From the NCBI RefSeq assembly GCF_004363955.1, contig NZ_SNZR01000017.1, positions 62,001-126,000 of the forward strand: a stretch of DNA of 64,000 nt. The letters run 5' to 3'. Positions 53,936 to 64,000 of this stretch are shown piece by piece. Positions within the stretch are counted from its first letter, which is position 1, and the number at the start of each line of letters is the position of its first letter. This stretch comes from Enterovirga rhinocerotis. Lineage in GTDB: Bacteria; Pseudomonadota; Alphaproteobacteria; Rhizobiales; Beijerinckiaceae. Position numbers and translations under genes: made by a program. The notes under the pieces are model-generated. The model made no database searches, was not told the DNA's origin, and worked only from the letters and a program-made list of their open reading frames with translations.

Positions 53936-56900
53936 ATGGATAACGATCCTGGCTCCAGCGGATCGGACGCGGCGAATGCCGGCACCGACGCGGCGATGGC
54001 CGACCGGTTCCGGGAGGCGCTCTTCGCTCGGGTGCCCGCCGAGGATCTCGCGGCCGTCGGCACGGCGGCCCAATCGTCCGCGGCGGCATCCGCCTTCGTC
54101 AGGCTCGAAGCGCCGCGCCGCGCGGGCCAGCCCGCCATCACGCTGTCGCATCTGACGGTCGAGGAAGACGGCAGGCCGCGCGAGCTGACGGTTCTCGATG
54201 CCGTCAACGACGACATGCCCTTCCTGCTCGATTCGACGCTCGCCGTCCTGGTCCTGCGCGGATACGAGCCGCGGCTCGTCGCGCATCCGATCCTGGCCGT
54301 CGAGCGCGACGGCGAGGGGCGCCTGACCGCCCTCAAGGGAGAGGCGACGGCCGCCACGCGCGACGAGGGGACGACGCGCGAAAGCTTCATCCACGTCCAT
54401 CTCGACCGGATCGACGACGAGACGGCGCGGAGCGAGGTGATCGAGGCCCTGTCGGAAGCCTATGCCGATGTCGCCGCGGTCGCGCGGGACCGGGTCGCGA
54501 TGCGCAGCCAGATCGAGGGCCTGGCGAGCGAGTACCGCACCAATTCACCCCAGCTTCCCGAAGGCGAGCGCGAGGAGGCCCTCGCCTTCCTCAACTGGCT
54601 GACCGACGAACACTTCATCCTTCTGGGCATGCGGGCCTCGCGCATCCCCGATGGCGAGGGCATCCCGCAGCCGCTCGACGGCTCGGGCCTCGGGCTCCTG
54701 AGCGATCCCTCCGTCCACGTCCTGAAGCGCGGCGGGCAGATGGTGTCGATCACGCCCGAGATCAGGGCCTTCATGGACCGCCCGCAGGCGCTGATCGTGA
54801 CGAAGGCGAGCGTGCGCTCGCGCGTCCTGCGGCCCTCCTACATGGATTACATCGGGGCGAAGCTGTTCTCGCCCTCGGGCAAGCTCTGGGGCGAGCTCGC
54901 GATCGTCGGCCTGTTCACGGCCTCCGCCTATTCGAGCCCCGCGACCGCGACGCCGTATCTGCGCCGCAAGGTCGACGGCGTCGTCCGGCGGGCCGGGTTC
55001 GATCCGGCGAGCTTCGCCGGCCGGACCCTCGTCGAGACGCTGGAGGCCTTCCCGCGCGACGAGCTGTTCCAGATCGACGAGGAGACGCTCGAGACCTTCG
55101 CGATCGAGGTGCTGCGCCTGCGCGAGCATCCGCGGATCCGGGCGCTGGTGCGGGTCGACCGGTTCGACCGCTTCGTGTCCATCATGGTCTACCTGCCGAA
55201 GGACCGCGACGATGCGGGCACGCGGGCACGGATCGGCGCCTATCTCGCGAAGACCTACGAAGGCCGGGTCTCGGCCAATTATCCCGCCTTCCTGCCCGGC
55301 GTCCTGACCCGGACCCACTACATCATCGGACGCGACGGCAGCGCGACGCCGCAGATCGACCGCGAGACGCTCGAAGCGGGGATCGCGGCGATCGCGCGGA
55401 CCTGGGGCGACCGTCTCGGCGAGGCCCTGGGCCGGACCATCGGCGGGGCGCGGGCACGTGAACTCGGCCCGCGCTACGGAGCCGCCTTCGGCGCGGCCTA
55501 TCGCGAGGCCTTCGACCCAGAAGCCGCGCTCGGCGACATCGAGCGGATCGAGCAGCTTTCGGAGAACCGTCCGCGCGGCCTCGACCTCTATCGCCGCCCC
55601 GAGGACGAAGGCGCGAGGGTGAGCCTGAAGCTGTTCTCGCGGGGGCAGAGCCTCGCGCTGTCCGAGCGGGTGCCGTTGCTCGAGCGGATGGGCTTTCGGG
55701 TTCTCAACGAGCGGACCTATCGCGTCGCCGCACCGGGCACGCCGAAGGCGGAGACCGTCTGGCTGCACGACATGGCGCTGGAGCGCGCGACGGGTGGGCC
55801 CATCGATATCGAGGCGCTCGACCTCAGGATGGAAGCGGCTCTGCTCGCGGTCTTCCGCGGCGTCGCCGAATCCGACGCCTACAACAAGCTCGTGCTCGAG
55901 GCCGATCTCGGCTGGCGCGACACCGCGCTGCTGCGGAGCTACGGCCGCTACCTGCAGCAACTGACGATCCCCTACAGCCAGGCCTACATCGCCGACGTGC
56001 TGGCCCGGCACGGACGGCTCGCGCGCTCCCTCGTGGCGCTCGCCTATGCCCGCTTCGACCCCTCCCTCGCGGGCGAGGATTCCGAGGCGCGGGCGAGCGA
56101 GGCGCGCACGGCGATCGAGGCCTATCTCGCGGATGTGACGAGCCTTGACGAGGACCGCATCCTGCGCCGCTTCCACAACCTCGTCGAAGCGACCTTGCGG
56201 ACGAACTTCTTCCAGCTCGGGCGCGACGGGCTGCCGGCGAACATCATCGCCTTCAAGTTCGATTGCGCGAAGGTCGAGGGCATGCCGAAGCCCCGGCCGC
56301 TCTTCGAGATCTTCGTCACCTCGCCGCGCGTGGAGGGCGTGCATCTGCGCTTCGGCAAGGTCGCGCGGGGCGGCCTGCGCTGGACCGACCGGCCGCAGGA
56401 TTTCCGCACCGAGGTCCTCGGCCTCGTCAAGGCGCAGCAGGTCAAGAACGCCGTCATCGTCCCGGTCGGCGCGAAGGGTGGCTTCTTCCCGAAGCAGCTG
56501 CCGCCCGCGAGTGACCGCGCCGCCTGGATGGCCGAGGGCACCGAGGCCTATCGCCTCTTCATCCGCACCCTGCTGGACCTCACCGACAACATCGACGGCG
56601 ACACGATCGTCGCGCCGCCCGAGACGGTGCGGCACGATGCGGACGACCCCTATCTCGTCGTCGCCGCCGACAAGGGCACCGCGACCTTCTCCGACGTCGC
56701 CAACGCCATCTCGGTCGAGCGCGGCCATTGGCTCGGCGACGCCTTCGCCTCCGGCGGCTCGAACGGCTACGACCACAAGGCCATGGGCATCACGGCGCGC
56801 GGCGCCTGGGAGGCCGTCAAGCGCCATTTCCGCGAGATCGACATCGACATCCAGGCGCAGCCCGTCACGGTCGCCGGCGTCGGCGACATGTCGGGCGACG

Positions 56901-58741
56901 TCTTCGGCAACGGCATGCTGCTGTCGAAGGAACTGAAGGTCGTCGCGGCCTTCGACCATCGCGACATCTTCATCGACCCGACGCCCGACCCGGCCTCCTC
57001 CTGGGCCGAGCGCAAGCGGCTCTTCGACCTGCCGCGCTCGAGCTGGCAGGATTACGACACGGCGCTCATCTCGGCCGGTGGCGGGGTGTTCCCGCGCAGC
57101 CTCAAGTCGATCGCGCTCTCGCCCGAGGCGCGGGCGGCCATCGGGCTCGACCAGGAGCACGCGACGCCGACCGAGGTCATGACCGCGATCCTGAAGGCGC
57201 CGGTCGACCTGCTCTGGTTCGGCGGCATCGGCACCTATATCCGCGCCGCGGCCGAGACCAATGCCGAGGCCGGGGACCGCGCCAACGATCCGATCCGCGT
57301 CACCGGCGCGGAGCTTCGGGCCAAGGTCGTCGGCGAGGGCGCCAATCTCGGCATGACGCAGCGCGGCCGCATCGAGGCGGCGCGGCGCGGCATCCGCCTC
57401 AACACCGACGCGATCGACAATTCGGCCGGCGTGAACACCTCGGACGTCGAGGTGAACATCAAGATCGCGCTCACGATCCCCGAGCGGGACGGGCGGCTCG
57501 ACGCGGAGGCCCGCAACGCCCTCCTGCGGCAGATGACCGACGAGGTCGCCGCGCTCGTCCTGCGCAACAACTACCTGCAGACGCTCGCCCTCTCCCTCGG
57601 CCAGCGTCGCGGCGTGGGCGATCTCGGCTTCCAGGCCCGGCTGATGCAGCGGCTCGAAGCCTCCGGCAGCCTCGACCGGTCGATCGAGTTCCTGCCGGAC
57701 GAGGCGGCCCTGGCGGAGCGCCGCCATGCCGGCGAGGGCCTGACGCGGCCCGAGCTCGCGGTGCTGCTCGCCTATGCCAAGCTCGCCCTGCACGACGAGC
57801 TCCTCTCCTCCTCGGTGCCGGACGATCCGTTCCTGTCGCGCGAGCTCGAACGCTACTTCCCGGCCGAGTTGCGCGAGGCCTATCCCGACGCCGTCTCCAA
57901 CCACCGCCTGCGCCGGGAGATCATCGCGACCCAGCTCTCGAACGCTATCATCAACCGGGGCGGCCCCGCCGTCGTCACGCGGCTCGTCGACGATACCGGT
58001 GCGGATGCCGTCACCATCGCGGCCGCCTATGCCGCGACCCGCGACGTCTTCGGCCTGACCGACCTCTACAACGCGATCGACGCCCTCGACGGCCGGATCG
58101 GGGGCGAGCGGCAGCTCGACCTCTATTGCACCGTCCAGGACGTGATGTTCTCGCGGATCGTCTGGTTCATCCGCAACGTCGACTTCAAGAGCCGGACCCT
58201 GGACGACGTCGTCGGCCAGTATCGCGACGGCGCGGCCGGGGTCGCGGATTCGCTGGAGCAGACCCTTCCCCAGGCCTCGCTCGAGGCCTGGGCGGCGCGG
58301 CGGGAGGCGATGGAGGCCGACGGCGTGCCGGCCGATCTCGCACGCCGTCTCGCGGCCCTGCCGGAGATGATCGACGCGCCCGACATCGTGCTCGTCTCGC
58401 GCCGCTCGGAGGTTCCGGTCACGCAGGTCGCCGCGACCCATTTCGCGCTCGACGGCATCTTCGGCCTCGGCGCGCTGGTGGAAGCCGGAGCCGCGATCCC
58501 GGTCGCCGACCATTTCGACCGGCTCGCCCGGGACCGGGCCATCGACGCGGTCTCCCTCGCCCATCGGCGCCTGACCTCCGAGGTCGTCGCCCGGGGCGGG
58601 GACGTCGAGGCCTGGCACGCCTCCCGCGACGGCGAGATCGACCGCATCAGGGCGGCGGTCGCGGCCATCGTCGCCTCCGACCTCACGGTCTCGAAACTCA
58701 CCGTCGCCGCGAGCCTCATCGGCGACCTCGCCAAGGAATGA
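53936..58741 (+). CDS. gdhB: NAD-specific glutamate dehydrogenase, large (GDH-180) type
   Basis: 1601 aa, normal for this class. It oxidises glutamate to 2-oxoglutarate for catabolism. The N-terminal ~700 residues are regulatory (ACT-like parts, e.g. NDDMPFLLDSTLAVLVLRGYEP); the catalytic domain follows with the substrate Lys in VPVGAKGGFFPKQ (about residue 846), RGGLRWTDRPQDFRTE and the NAD-binding GVGDMSGDVFGNGML. A C-terminal helical part (about 1250-1601) completes it. ATG 53936 follows AGAGAGG; TTG 53891 is the other in-frame possibility. The Ldh-family gene starts 28 bp after it and may be co-transcribed. GltS in the same window supports glutamate use. Confidence 0.96.
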   Translation: MDNDPGSSGSDAANAGTDAAMADRFREALFARVPAEDLAAVGTAAQSSAAASAFVRLEAPRRAGQPAITLSHLTVEEDGRPRELTVLDAVNDDMPFLLDSTLAVLVLRGYEPRLVAHPILAVERDGEGRLTALKGEATAATRDEGTTRESFIHVHLDRIDDETARSEVIEALSEAYADVAAVARDRVAMRSQIEGLASEYRTNSPQLPEGEREEALAFLNWLTDEHFILLGMRASRIPDGEGIPQPLDGSGLGLLSDPSVHVLKRGGQMVSITPEIRAFMDRPQALIVTKASVRSRVLRPSYMDYIGAKLFSPSGKLWGELAIVGLFTASAYSSPATATPYLRRKVDGVVRRAGFDPASFAGRTLVETLEAFPRDELFQIDEETLETFAIEVLRLREHPRIRALVRVDRFDRFVSIMVYLPKDRDDAGTRARIGAYLAKTYEGRVSANYPAFLPGVLTRTHYIIGRDGSATPQIDRETLEAGIAAIARTWGDRLGEALGRTIGGARARELGPRYGAAFGAAYREAFDPEAALGDIERIEQLSENRPRGLDLYRRPEDEGARVSLKLFSRGQSLALSERVPLLERMGFRVLNERTYRVAAPGTPKAETVWLHDMALERATGGPIDIEALDLRMEAALLAVFRGVAESDAYNKLVLEADLGWRDTALLRSYGRYLQQLTIPYSQAYIADVLARHGRLARSLVALAYARFDPSLAGEDSEARASEARTAIEAYLADVTSLDEDRILRRFHNLVEATLRTNFFQLGRDGLPANIIAFKFDCAKVEGMPKPRPLFEIFVTSPRVEGVHLRFGKVARGGLRWTDRPQDFRTEVLGLVKAQQVKNAVIVPVGAKGGFFPKQLPPASDRAAWMAEGTEAYRLFIRTLLDLTDNIDGDTIVAPPETVRHDADDPYLVVAADKGTATFSDVANAISVERGHWLGDAFASGGSNGYDHKAMGITARGAWEAVKRHFREIDIDIQAQPVTVAGVGDMSGDVFGNGMLLSKELKVVAAFDHRDIFIDPTPDPASSWAERKRLFDLPRSSWQDYDTALISAGGGVFPRSLKSIALSPEARAAIGLDQEHATPTEVMTAILKAPVDLLWFGGIGTYIRAAAETNAEAGDRANDPIRVTGAELRAKVVGEGANLGMTQRGRIEAARRGIRLNTDAIDNSAGVNTSDVEVNIKIALTIPERDGRLDAEARNALLRQMTDEVAALVLRNNYLQTLALSLGQRRGVGDLGFQARLMQRLEASGSLDRSIEFLPDEAALAERRHAGEGLTRPELAVLLAYAKLALHDELLSSSVPDDPFLSRELERYFPAELREAYPDAVSNHRLRREIIATQLSNAIINRGGPAVVTRLVDDTGADAVTIAAAYAATRDVFGLTDLYNAIDALDGRIGGERQLDLYCTVQDVMFSRIVWFIRNVDFKSRTLDDVVGQYRDGAAGVADSLEQTLPQASLEAWAARREAMEADGVPADLARRLAALPEMIDAPDIVLVSRRSEVPVTQVAATHFALDGIFGLGALVEAGAAIPVADHFDRLARDRAIDAVSLAHRRLTSEVVARGGDVEAWHASRDGEIDRIRAAVAAIVASDLTVSKLTVAASLIGDLAKE

Positions 58742-58769
58742 CCCACGGCATGCGAACGGGACCGAACCC

Positions 58770-59795
58770 TTGACCGATCCGCTGATCCTGACGCTCGACG
58801 AGGTCCGCGGCCTCGCCGAGCGGGTGCTTCGCCGACACGGCTTCGGCGAGGCCCATGCGGGCGCCATCGCGCGCACGCTGACGGCCGCCGAGCGCGACGA
58901 ATGCCATCACCATGGCCTCTTCCGCCTGCCCTTCTACGTCGCGGCGCTGAAGAGCGGGCAGGCCTCGGGCGATGCGGAGCCGGTCGTCGACGATCTGGCG
59001 CCGGGCGCCCTGCGGATCGACGCGCGGCTCGGCTTCGCCCCGCTGGCGCTGGAGCGCGGCGAGGAGGCGCTCGCCGCCCGTGCCGCATCCCAGGGCATCG
59101 CGGCGCTGGCGATCAACAACGCGAACAATGTCGGCCCCCTCTGGCCGGAGGTCGAGGCGCTCGCCTCGCGCGGCCTCGTCGCCTTCGCCTTCACCTCCGC
59201 CATCCCCTATGTCGCGCCGGCCGGGGGCACGAAGCCCCTCTTCGGGACCAACCCGATGGCCTTCGGCTGGCCGCGTCCGGACGGCCCGCCCCTCGTCTTC
59301 GACCAGGCCTCGAGCGCGAGCGCACGCGGCGAGATCCAGATCCGCCTGCGCGACGGCAAGACGCTGCCGGAGGGCTGGGCGATCGGTCCCGACGGAGAAC
59401 CGACCACCGATCCCAAAGAGGCGCTGGCCGGCGCGCAGCTTCCCTTCGGCGGGGCGAAGGGCTCCTCGATCGCGCTGATGATCGAACTCCTCGCCGGCCC
59501 CCTGATCGGCGACGTGCTGAGCTTCGAGGCCGGCGAGCGCGACAAGGCCGGGACGGGCTCCCCCTGCGGCGGCGAACTGATCCTCGCCATGGACCCCGCA
59601 CGCCTCAGCGCGGGAGGCGACCGCGCGGCGCAGCTCGCCCATGGCGAGCGGCTGTTCCGCCGCATCCTCGACCAGGACGGCACCCGGCTGCCCTCGGAGC
59701 GGCGCTACGCCGCACGGCTGCGGACGGCCCGCGAAGGCGTCCGCATCGCCCCCGCCCTTCGGCAGACGCTCGCTTCGCTCGGCGAGGAGATCTGA
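58770..59795 (+). CDS. Ldh-family (malate/L-lactate dehydrogenase type) oxidoreductase
   Basis: 341 aa, PF02615 fold unrelated to classical LDH. Seen: ERDECHHHGLFRLPFYVAAL (substrate Ser/His region near residue 45), INNANNVGPLWPEVEALA, the cofactor-binding GTNPMAFGWPRP, and FGGAKGSSIALMIELLAG. Members reduce or oxidise 2-ketoacids, ureidoglycolate, sulfolactate, pyrroline-2-carboxylate and others; substrate not inferable, although deltapyrroline or keto acid reduction next to a glutamate dehydrogenase is plausible. No ATG fits the frame: TTG 58770 is the only sensible start. Confidence 0.87.
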   Translation: MTDPLILTLDEVRGLAERVLRRHGFGEAHAGAIARTLTAAERDECHHHGLFRLPFYVAALKSGQASGDAEPVVDDLAPGALRIDARLGFAPLALERGEEALAARAASQGIAALAINNANNVGPLWPEVEALASRGLVAFAFTSAIPYVAPAGGTKPLFGTNPMAFGWPRPDGPPLVFDQASSASARGEIQIRLRDGKTLPEGWAIGPDGEPTTDPKEALAGAQLPFGGAKGSSIALMIELLAGPLIGDVLSFEAGERDKAGTGSPCGGELILAMDPARLSAGGDRAAQLAHGERLFRRILDQDGTRLPSERRYAARLRTAREGVRIAPALRQTLASLGEEI

Positions 59796-59868
59796 CGCGG
59801 TCCTGGCTGGAACGGGTCCAGAACATGGGGCTTGGCGCCACCCGCCCGGCCATGCGAAAAGACGCATC

Positions 59869-60126
59869 ATGGTGCCGATCCGACTCGCCCTCGCCGCCCT
59901 CGCCTTCGCCGCCCTGTCGGGCTGCATGACCGCGCAGGACATCCGGCTCGCGGACGATCACCGCTGCCGCGGCTATGGCTTTCGGCCAGGCAGCGACGCC
60001 TTCTCGAAATGCCTCCAGGATATCGACCTCGACCGTTCGGCCGACCGGCGCGCCTTCCTGTATGGCGGCGCCGGACCGGGCTTCGGCATGGGCTTCGGCT
60101 ACGGCTACGGCTTCCGCCGCTGGTGA
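59869..60126 (+). CDS. Small lipoprotein, function unknown
   Basis: 85 aa from ATG 59869. Signal with lipobox LSGC (AALAFAALSGCMTAQ), so a lipid-anchored envelope protein. The mature part has two further Cys (HRCRGYGF and SKCLQDIDL) in a short conserved-looking domain (DDHRCRGYGFRPGSDAFSKC) and ends in a Gly/Tyr/Phe-rich tail (GFGMGFGYGYGFRRW). The next small lipoprotein begins 10 bp later. Confidence 0.75.
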   Translation: MVPIRLALAALAFAALSGCMTAQDIRLADDHRCRGYGFRPGSDAFSKCLQDIDLDRSADRRAFLYGGAGPGFGMGFGYGYGFRRW

Positions 60127-60136
60127 CGGGGCGGGC

Positions 60137-60274
60137 ATGAGAGCCGCCAGGCTGATCGCCGCCTTGGGTCTTCTCGCCGCTCTCTCCGCCTGCGCCGGCA
60201 TGCCCTCGGACAACGGCAAGCGCTTCACAGGGGTCTATGGCGGCTTCCAGGGCGGCACCGCCACGGGGCGCTGA
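60137..60274 (+). CDS. Very small lipoprotein, function unknown
   Basis: 45 aa from ATG 60137, too short for most gene finders. Lipobox LSAC (ALGLLAALSACAGMPS) leaves a mature peptide of about 26 residues ending GVYGGFQGGTATGR. Spacing from the preceding lipoprotein (10 bp) implies one transcript. No domain recognised. Confidence 0.6.
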   Translation: MRAARLIAALGLLAALSACAGMPSDNGKRFTGVYGGFQGGTATGR

Positions 60275-60334
60275 CATGCCTTCGCGACCCCGAGCCGCCT
60301 TGACGGCGCATCCGCGCGTTGCGACCAAGCCCTC

Positions 60335-61579
60335 ATGACGCTTCCCAGCGCGCCGCGGCCACCCGCCTGGCGCATCCTCATCGTCGGCGGCGGCATCGCG
60401 AGCCTCGCCCTCGCCCTCGCGCTTCGGCACGGAGCCGGCGAGGCGGTCGAGGTGACGATCGCCGATCCGGCCCCCGAGACGGCGGCCGGCGGCGGGCGGG
60501 CCTATGCCCTCTCCATGGCCTCGGTCGCGATGCTGGACGTCCTCGGCATCTGGCGGACGCTCGAACCCGGCGCACAGCGTATCGCCGGGATGCGGATCAC
60601 CGACAGCCGCCTCGCGGACGCGGTGCGGCCTGACTATCTCCATTTCGGCGGGCGTCTCGACGAGCCGCTGGGCTACCTCCTCGAAGCGGCGCCGATCGCG
60701 ACAGCATTGTCGGATGCCTGCGCGGCTGCGGGCGTGACCTGTCTGCGAAGCCCGGCCGGCTCGATGCGGACCGAGGGCGCCGGCATCGTCGTCGAACTGG
60801 GCGGCGACGAGCATCGCGCCGCCCTCCTCGTCGCGGCCGACGGTGCCCGCTCGCGCCTCCGGGAGGCTGCGGGGCTCCGCTGGATCGGCGAGCGCTATCC
60901 GCAGATGGGCCTCGTCGCGACCATCGCCCATGAACGCGATCACGGCGGCATCGCCGTGCAGCATTTCCTGCCGGCCGGCCCCTTCGCCATCCTGCCGCTC
61001 GCTGGGCCCGGCCGGGCCCTCCCCCACCGCTCCTCCATCGTCTGGACGGAGCGGGCGGACCGCGCGCGAGAGCTCCTCGGCGCTCCGGACGAGGCGGTCG
61101 CGCAAGCGCTCGCCGAACGGTTCGGCCCGGATCTCGGGACGATCGAGCGCGAGACGCCGCTCGCCGGTTTCCCGCTCGGCGTGGGGCTCGCCCGGAGCTT
61201 CGTCGCCGAGCGCATGGCGCTCCTCGGCGACGCGGCCCATCTCGTCCATCCGCTCGCCGGACAGGGCCTCAATCTCGGCCTCGGCGATGCCGCAGCCCTC
61301 GCCGAGCGCATCGTCGACGCGGTGAGGCTCGGGCTCGATCCCGGCGGCCCCGACGTGCTCGCCGCCTACCAGCGCGATCGCCGCCTCGACGCCGTCGCGA
61401 TGGCGACGCTGACAGATGGGCTGAACCGCCTGTTCTCGAACGACAGCCTCGCCCTGCGCGCGCTCCGCGATCTCGGCCTCGGCCTCGTCGACCGCTCTCC
61501 GGCGAAGCGCCTGTTCGCGGCCCATGCCGCCGGAACAACGGCCCGCGCCCCGCGTCTCATGCGGGGCGAGGCGCTGTAG
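60335..61579 (+). CDS. UbiH/UbiF-family FAD-dependent hydroxylase (ubiquinone biosynthesis)
   Basis: 414 aa. FAD-binding motifs of the class A flavin monooxygenases: ILIVGGGIASLALALALRH at the N-terminus (GxGxxG variant), VAADGARSRLREAAG (DG motif), and the GDAAHLVHPLAGQGLNLGL block near residue 295 where His-Pro contact FAD. The best family match is UbiH/UbiF/COQ6, which hydroxylate the ubiquinone ring, but which position is modified cannot be read. ATG 60335. Convergent with acs, stops 6 bp apart. Confidence 0.88.
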   Translation: MTLPSAPRPPAWRILIVGGGIASLALALALRHGAGEAVEVTIADPAPETAAGGGRAYALSMASVAMLDVLGIWRTLEPGAQRIAGMRITDSRLADAVRPDYLHFGGRLDEPLGYLLEAAPIATALSDACAAAGVTCLRSPAGSMRTEGAGIVVELGGDEHRAALLVAADGARSRLREAAGLRWIGERYPQMGLVATIAHERDHGGIAVQHFLPAGPFAILPLAGPGRALPHRSSIVWTERADRARELLGAPDEAVAQALAERFGPDLGTIERETPLAGFPLGVGLARSFVAERMALLGDAAHLVHPLAGQGLNLGLGDAAALAERIVDAVRLGLDPGGPDVLAAYQRDRRLDAVAMATLTDGLNRLFSNDSLALRALRDLGLGLVDRSPAKRLFAAHAAGTTARAPRLMRGEAL

Positions 61580-61585
61580 CGGGGA

Positions 61586-63550
<1,965 letters not shown>

Positions 63551-63739
63551 CGCGCGCTCCCTCACACCGGCCGCAACACTCTCCGGCGGCCGATCGTTGA
63601 GCCCATTTAGCTCGCGCCCGAACCGCTCGCCAAGTCGGGGCGAATGCGACTCTCGCCGCAAGGGCGGCCATCTGGACCCTTGCCCTGTCGCGCAGGACGG
63701 CGTCATCCTGCCGGCTGAACGGAGGCGCACCCTTCCACC

Positions 63740-64000
63740 ATGGCCACGATCGATCCGGACCGCGTCCTCGCGGACCTGCGCGAACTCGCCCGCTTCGGCG
63801 CCTACGAGACCGGCGTGCACCGCCCGACCTTCTCGCCAGACGACGTCGCCGCGCGCCACTGGTTCGTCGGCAAGCTCGAGGAAGCCGGGCTCGAAGGCGT
63901 GATCGACGGAATCGGCAGCGTCTTCGGCCTGTCGCGCGGCGATGGCCCAAAGGTGCTGACCGGCTCCCACCTCGAAAGCCAGAACCATGCGGGCTGGCTC
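63740..64000 (+). CDS. M20-family N-carbamoyl-amino acid hydrolase / amidase, 3' end outside window
   Basis: 87 residues of the N-terminus, open at the window end; the family is about 400-430 aa. Start ATG 63740 ([20 protein letters not shown]). [24 protein letters not shown] and [17 protein letters not shown] are typical of the hydantoinase/carbamoylase branch (HyuC, allantoate amidohydrolase), where the His of GSHLES starts the two-zinc site. Zinc ligands further on are beyond the window, so specificity is not assignable. Confidence 0.82.
   Translation, partial: MATIDPDRVLADLRELARFGAYETGVHRPTFSPDDVAARHWFVGKLEEAGLEGVIDGIGSVFGLSRGDGPKVLTGSHLESQNHAGWL

Noticed and set aside
54545-58876. 1443-codon minus-strand frame opposite NAD-GDH
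   Set aside because: Same shadow effect; composition is charged low-complexity and the plus strand encodes a well-conserved enzyme.

Overview
This 64 kb window is GC-rich chromosomal DNA from an alphaproteobacterium, almost certainly of the order Hyphomicrobiales (Rhizobiales). The support is: a ~1600-residue NAD-glutamate dehydrogenase, a class I lysyl-tRNA synthetase, an RNase E with a huge acidic insertion in its S1 domain and a C-terminal GWW motif, a prfB whose N-terminus matches rhizobial RF2 and keeps the +1 frameshift site, opgGH glucan genes, candidate CtrA boxes, and REP-like palindromes of the kind common in this order. Genus cannot be decided from the sequence. I see no transposase, phage gene, integrase, CRISPR array, tRNA or rRNA. 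It reads as core genome with a few catabolic and transport islands.

Layout. 1-4.6 kb: an SDR dehydrogenase (5' end outside the window) and a complete polyamine-type ABC importer. 4.6-8.8 kb: export and uptake genes (GltS, AEC carrier, AzlCD) and a DUF2325 gene. 8.8-17.4 kb: a core block of prfB, PBP1A, AmiC amidase and RNase E, the last behind a long leader. 17.5-26.6 kb: an aminotransferase and M13 peptidase pair, a DsbA-like protein, then accB-accC-small secreted protein-thiE, an RlpA-family protein and a DehI-like protein. 26.7-32.8 kb: a catabolic island with a fumarase/aspartase-superfamily lyase, a divergent GntR regulator, a Bug-type solute-binding protein, a very close homologue of D-tartrate dehydratase and a class II fumarase. 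Two copies of one operator sequence flank the regulator gene. 32.9-39.7 kb: a tiny membrane protein, SCO protein, a GT2 enzyme with a GspE-like N-terminus, class I LysRS and opgH. 39.7-44.7 kb: opgG, glmU, glmS. 44.7-52.2 kb: SelO, a CMD-family protein, an RgpF-like protein, upp, a KDGal kinase, a retropepsin-like protease, trpA and a DMT exporter. 52.3-64 kb: an M15/DUF882 peptidase, NAD-GDH, an Ldh-family dehydrogenase, two small lipoproteins, a UbiH-type hydroxylase, acs and the start of an M20-family amidohydrolase.

How it works together. The most coherent unit is the D-tartrate-type module. The GntR protein probably binds the shared 13-bp sequence in front of the lyase gene and in front of the uptake/dehydratase genes. 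Dehydration of D-tartrate yields oxaloacetate, and the adjacent fumarase acts in the same C4 pathway. The second theme is the cell envelope: PBP1A, AmiC, RlpA, the M15 peptidase, OpgG/OpgH, GlmU/GlmS. Two of these genes have CtrA-like boxes upstream, suggesting cell-cycle timing. Convergent gene pairs are repeatedly separated by GC-rich hairpins without T-tracts, one of which is built from the two facing stop codons.
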